A stretch of 64,000 bases of DNA, taken from Lingula anatina. Taxonomy: Eukaryota; Brachiopoda; Lingulata; Lingulida; Lingulidae. Position 1 is the stretch's first letter; every line of letters begins with the position of its first letter. The stretch spans positions 259,427-323,426 of the forward strand of contig NW_019775530.1 of NCBI RefSeq assembly GCF_001039355.2, in the 5' to 3' direction. This document shows, piece after piece, positions 59,312 to 64,000 of this stretch. The position numbers and the translations under genes were made by a program. The notes beneath the pieces are model-generated. The model had not been told where the DNA came from. It did no database searches and worked only from the letters and a program-made list of their open reading frames with translations.

Positions 59312-59556
59312 TTATAATGGGGAGTCGACCCTTGCCTTGCTAAGTAAGGCGTCATCTTTGTGTTAATCAAATTACTATTTGGTACACCATGTCAACAATA
59401 TGTAAACTGTTCCATAGCTGTTTGTTATTGACAAGGGACCCGCAACTACATGTTTTAACAGGTAACCCGAAATAAAAGAAATTATATACACATAACAATT
59501 CAAATATATATATTGCAATGTGTTTCAAACATAATCAACATTTTTTGCAGAAAGAC

Positions 59557-59651
59557 ACTGATATTCATACAACCAGTTGCACATGCAATAACGAATATAG
59601 AGCGTTGGGTGTCAAGGTTCAACCGTCTAGACAGGTTGACATCGTTTCGTG
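59557..59651 (+). promoter_or_regulatory. Conserved upstream block of gene K
   Basis: CCAGTTGCACATGCAATAAC, GTCAAGGTTCAACCGTCTAG and GTTGACATCGTTTCGTGG, ending 45 bp before the ATG. Confidence 0.5.
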
Positions 59652-59695
59652 GGTTCTCATATTAGATTATAACACAATAACAAATACGTACAGTA

Positions 59696-62600
59696 ATGAA
59701 AATTCTTGATATTTACAGAGGATGGCTTGTACTGGGGATTACTGTTCTTTTATTTATGATTGCAAATGGAATTGAAGGTTCGTGGGGGACAACAATATTA
59801 TGTTTTCAACAGGACATAGATTTTCCAGAATCGTCTTTAGCACTGCTAGGTAAGGTCTATCTTTACTTTCATCAAATTAAATTTAATCTCTTTTCATTTC
59901 ATCTCAGCTGGTCACACCACTACTGGCGGATGGCCTGCGCAGAATTCTCCATGTTTGACGATTTTGTGAACCTTGTGGTCTTTGCTTTCTTTTTGTTCAT
60001 CTTTATCCCATCTCTGTAACCTTCTGTGTTCAGGTCTTCAAGTAAATTACATCTTAAGACAAGGAGGTCGGTGTTATAATATAAAATAAAATAATGATGT
60101 ATACTTGCAATGGTTTTAAAAATAAGGGGGGAGTTATTGTACCTCAAAGCAGATTTGATTCTTTATAAAAAGTGGTGTTTATCGCATACATAAATCAGAG
60201 TAATACACAGATACAAGACTTAACATGAATTTCTCTCATTTACAGGGGCACCGCTATCAGTTTACTTTGTGTTCAAACTATCCCTAAGTAACCCAATGTA
60301 CATGGCACTGTCTAACGTCGGGCAGATGAGTCTTCGGCAAATAAAAGCTACCGGATTATTTCTTGCAGTGCTGGGGCTGGTACTGGCGTCTTTTAGCAAT
60401 AATACACGATTTGTAGTTATATCTTTTGGTGTTTTATCCGGAACTGGCATCGGATTATGTACAGTATGCAATTATTTAGTGATTGGACTTTGCTTTCCAT
60501 GGTCTCACCGGTTTCATGTTTTCTCAACTAGTCTGGTGACCACACTGTCATTCCTTGGTAAGTACATGGCTTCCCAACAAAGTAAAATTCTGCACCTAAA
60601 ACATGTATCTTCCTCTCCTCCATCTCAATCTACATATATGCGTTTTTATTTTAAATCAAATACGTAATGTTAGTCATAAGATCTTTACTCTCACTCCAGG
60701 TGTATCAATTTTAAATGCTGTTGATGCTAAAGTGTGCGCCGCCCCGTCATTGGGATGGCACTGGGTATTCAGACTTTTTGCTGCTTCTTATGGATCCTTT
60801 GGTTTTCTTCTTCTTGCTTTGTACAGCAATCCTCCGTTAGAACAGTATGAAGATGGACCAGATGAAAAGTATGTCCATTTTGTTTCCTGTCATCAAAGCA
60901 AAACGTTGTTCTCTTAAAAGTTCTGAAGTGAAATTGCATCTGGAAAATGCACTTCTCAAAGTATTCATTGTTCTTGAAGTATAATTTTTACTTTCTTTCC
61001 AAGGCTATCCTCAGTTATTCAGTTTTAAACTACAATATTTTAATTCACCCTTTTCATATTTTGAAAAAGAGCACACCCACAACTACACACACACACACTG
61101 TTTATAGGCTTGAGGATGCTGCCCTTAGAATATCTAGGATAAATGAATGCACAGTATGGTTTTCAGGTCAATATTCATTCAGAAACCGCCATGTTCTTTG
61201 CGTTCTAAAGTTTTTGTCCATGGGATATGGGCAGTGGCAATATGCTGTGAAGGATTTGCTTTCTTCTTACCAACGGTTATATTAGTAAGTATTCAAAATG
61301 AACAATATGACTTGATATATCCCGCAAGAAAACGCAGTAGATACTCCAGCGCAGTAGACTACTGAAATCGTACTGCAAACATGCTTCAAATCTGCTTCGA
61401 TTTGGGGGCTAATTAGCATAATTGAAACATGCTTCTATCATGCTGCTAATCTACTGCATTAATGCTCCTCTCTGTACAAACCTATGTACTTTTGGAGTAG
61501 AATTGCAGAAGGCTATGCTGTATTTCTGCTGCAAATATGCTCCACACCACTACTGCGTTAATGCTTTTTGCTACTTCGATATTACTGCATTTTCGTGCGG
61601 GATTTGTCATATCTAAGTAGATTTGATAGTATGTACATGTCTACGACATGTTAAAGGGGAACAGCGAGGCACAAAAGATGGTTTTTAATCAAAAAGTTAC
61701 ATCCAACATTTTAATGTTTCCAGCTTTAAAACACAATTGTCTCAAATTGTGAATATTAACGCTCAAAAAACGGTTAAATGTTGTAACCTCAACGGTCTTG
61801 AAAAGTATGTAAAGTGGTGACTAAAGGCAATTAATAAAACCACGTTCCTGTTCCTTAGAAAGAGTGAAGAATTTCTTTTGTCTTTAAGAGGGTAGGATAT
61901 AAAACAATGGACCAATGCAGCATAAAAGCAATGTCGGTTGATGACAGATTAGGGGCCACGTAGACGAAAGGGAATTGTTTAGTGTATTCAGTGCTTCCCA
62001 ATACTTATCAAGCTGTTTGAAGCTTGTATATTTAGTTTTAGTTCCAGTATTGCCTTGATTACGAGGTACACAAAATATTTTGGGTTTCAAACGGGAACTC
62101 CTCCTACAATGAAACAGAAGGGTTATATGAAATACAATTGGTCTGTGAAACCTTGTGTAGTGTACGCTTAGTGCATCACGTAGAAATCGCTATTTTGAAG
62201 TGTGAATTCAACAATATTTGTTCACCCAGTATTTAAATTGAATTGAATTTAAATTTATCCTAAAATACCTCTTCATTTCTATGTACTGCATGCTTTCCTG
62301 TTTTTAGCCAAAACATCTGACAGACCTTGGTTATAAAGAAGATGACGCATTGCACGTGATAGCAGTGTTCGGAATCATGGGTATGACTGGACAGATGTTT
62401 GCATCTCTGGTTGGTGACTATGTGAAGGGAAATATTATGGTGGCGAACCTGGCGGCGGCTTCGGTGCTCACTGTGAATAATATTATTGCTGCGTATTCTA
62501 CATCTTTGACTGCTATATATGTATATTGCGCTGGTGAGTGTTTTCAAATTTGAATTTTGGCCCTTTGATTGTTTTTCCTCTGTGTAATACAACAGCATAT

Positions 62601-63473
62601 GTATCTTTAAGGTACTACGAGAGTTAAATTTTAACGCAATTGCTGGCTTAACGTTACATGGATCGAGCAAAAAATTGTTGACATGCATGTGATTTAACAA
62701 TACTGTAGTCAGAATCCAGTTGCTAATTTACATTATATGGCTGCCGTTGCTATGCATGATTTTTGGTTAAATTTAAGTGAAAATTATCCTAACCAAGGCT
62801 TGAAATAATTTTTCAGCCTCGGGATTTTTTCTTGGCCTTTACAATGCTGGGCACTTTGCCGTCAACTATGAAATCATGGACGGAGAATATGTAAACACAT
62901 TATTCATGACATTGCGTTTCAGCAAAGGTGTCGGAGGAACTGTAGGGCCATATGTAGCAGGTAGGTTAAGGTATTACAAAAATAATTCCTCATGGACTCT
63001 TAGCTCAATTATTATTATTGAATTCTTGGCATTTTGACATCCTGCAGTTTTTAAGAAAGCCTACAAGTACAGGGTTCAGTATGAAGATCCTTTGTATTCT
63101 GTTCGGTGATATGACGAGATTGATCTTTTTTTCATTTTAGCAATGTTCACTCCAGAGCGAAAGCTTTAATATTGTATAATATTTAATTTAATATTTAATA
63201 CCATTTCAGGGGCGTAGTTAAACGAATACTAGCCTTTCACATCAAGTTAACAACACCTTCAGTTGCCATTTCACCGTTGTCATTTTAATGCGTGTCTTCA
63301 TTTTTCCCTCAGGATATATCCGTGACGTCACAGGCAGCTACCACGCAGTGTTCCTGACCATTGTGTCATGTTATGGCGCGTTTATTTTGACTACGCTTTT
63401 GCTCATTTTCAACAAGAAGTGGAAAGTTTTGAAAAGTCTTGAGGGGAAGAAGAACAGCATTTTTTTTGACTGA
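59696..63473 (+). CDS. Gene K: SLC16-like MFS transporter, 7 exons, 427 aa
   Basis: Exons: 59696-59849, 60246-60557, 60700-60868, 61167-61284, 62308-62533, 62817-62960, 63313-63473; 1284 nt, open, TGA. It starts MKILDIYRGWLVLGITVLLF. The usual ALWFPWTHRF between TM4 and TM5 is GLCFPWSHRF, and GWRWVF is GWHWVF, so this copy departs from the family at two conserved sites. Exon 6 reads GPYVAGYIRDVTGSYHAVF into exon 7. Intron 1 keeps a shortened LINE fossil and intron 4 carries a 281-bp MITE. AATAAA at 63483 and 63527. Confidence 0.86.
59905..60075 (-). mobile_element. Fossil LINE fragment in intron 1 of K, internally deleted
   Basis: The minus strand reads NLLEDLNTEGYRDGIKMNKK, the GLKMN.KKT.-type block behind the RT active site, then jumps to ..NMENSAQAIRQ, the far end seen in H and I. 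The middle is lost. Confidence 0.62.
61321..61601. mobile_element. 281-bp TIR MITE in intron 4 of K
   Basis: Ends CCCGCAAGAAAACGCAGTAG and ACTGCATTTTCGTGCGGG are inverted. The empty site in gene H reads GACTTGATATATTTGTCAT; in K the element splits it with a 2-bp AT/TA duplication. Internal GCAGTAG/CTACTGC and ATGCT words recur. No coding capacity. Confidence 0.82.
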
Positions 63474-64000
63474 ATCTTTGGAAATAAACTGTGAAATATC
63501 GTTCACTATAAATTACGTATTTTCAAAATAAAAACCTAAAGTTGCTTAGACCTTTATTACCTTGAAATTTCCTCTATTGTGTGTATCTCGTATTTCACCA
63601 TGCACACGAGCTATGATATTCAAAATCACGTGGAAGTTTTAAGTCACATAAGTAAGGTTTAGGGTTTTTTCATCTTTGTATTGTTAGCTTTCTCCATACT
63701 CCAAGTCACCATTACCTGCTCCGTTACAGTAAGCGTGAATGAAATGTGAACCGTTCGCTTATTGTTTGCTATTGGCGTGGGACCTGCAGCTAGATGTATT
63801 AACGGGAGACTTGATGTAAAATCAATTAAATAATGATAACATCATAATCGGATAGATAGTGCCATTTGTTTCAAATGGAGTCAATTTTTGCATTTTTTTT
63901 TTATGAAACTGATAAGGGGAGTGAGTAAATTATCGTTGAAAGGCACATATCCTGAAGATATGTACATCTATTATACACATACTGAGACATCAGAAAGATA
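63474..64000 (+). pseudogene. Start of unit L with exon 1 deleted
   Basis: The flank 63720-63890 follows the text before unit J (56620-56780). At about 63892 it jumps to text of intron 1 of J (57345 onward: AAGGGGAGTGAGTAAATTAT, CCTGAAGATATGTACATCTA). The conserved upstream block and exon 1 are thereby missing. The window ends before exon 2, so the state of the rest is unknown. Confidence 0.6.

Overview
This is animal nuclear DNA: AT-rich, genes split into seven exons with GT/AG introns, poly(A) signals, LINE, Tc1-like and LTR debris, foldback MITEs and microsatellites. I infer a marine lophotrochozoan, most likely a bivalve mollusc, but no gene here fixes the species.

The window is essentially one tandem family. 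Eight apparently complete genes (called A, C, D, F, G, H, I, K below) encode 427-430 residue, about 12-TM Major Facilitator Superfamily proteins of the SLC16/monocarboxylate-transporter type. All share seven coding exons with the same intron phases (1,1,2,0,1,1). The family also shows decay and reshuffling: a truncated second copy of gene A (B), a fused and broken exon 1/2 (E), a pseudogene missing exons 2-4 (J), a copy that has apparently lost exon 1 at the right edge (L), a duplicated dead exon 3 inside G, and an orphan exon 7 between H and I.

Layout. 1-1.9 kb: old repeat and unassigned DNA. 1.9-5.6 kb: gene A on the minus strand. 5.7-14.2 kb: retroelement region with an LTR candidate, a gag-like gene, a helix-hairpin-helix ORF and a 1-kb TIR transposon. 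Most of this region is present twice, joined by single n bases, and looks like two haplotypes placed in series. 16.5-21.6 kb: gene C, with a 748-base gap flanked by duplicated exons 5-6. 23.4-29.6 kb: gene D, probably a chimera of two units. 31.9-36.1 kb: F. 36.9-42.0 kb: G. 42.6-44.3 kb: a composite insertion. 45.7-49.7 kb: H. 51.8-56.2 kb: I. 57.0-58.8 kb: pseudogene J. 59.7-63.5 kb: K. 63.5-64 kb: start of another unit.

G, H, I and K form a younger subfamily: exon 3 is 9 nt shorter, the proteins begin MKTPDIYRGW (MKILDIYRGW in K), and the same fossil LINE fragment lies in intron 1. A conserved block of about 85-95 bp precedes the start codon in most units from 25 kb onward and is the best candidate for shared regulation. 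Substrate is unknown. No prokaryotic system, CRISPR array, rRNA or tRNA was seen.
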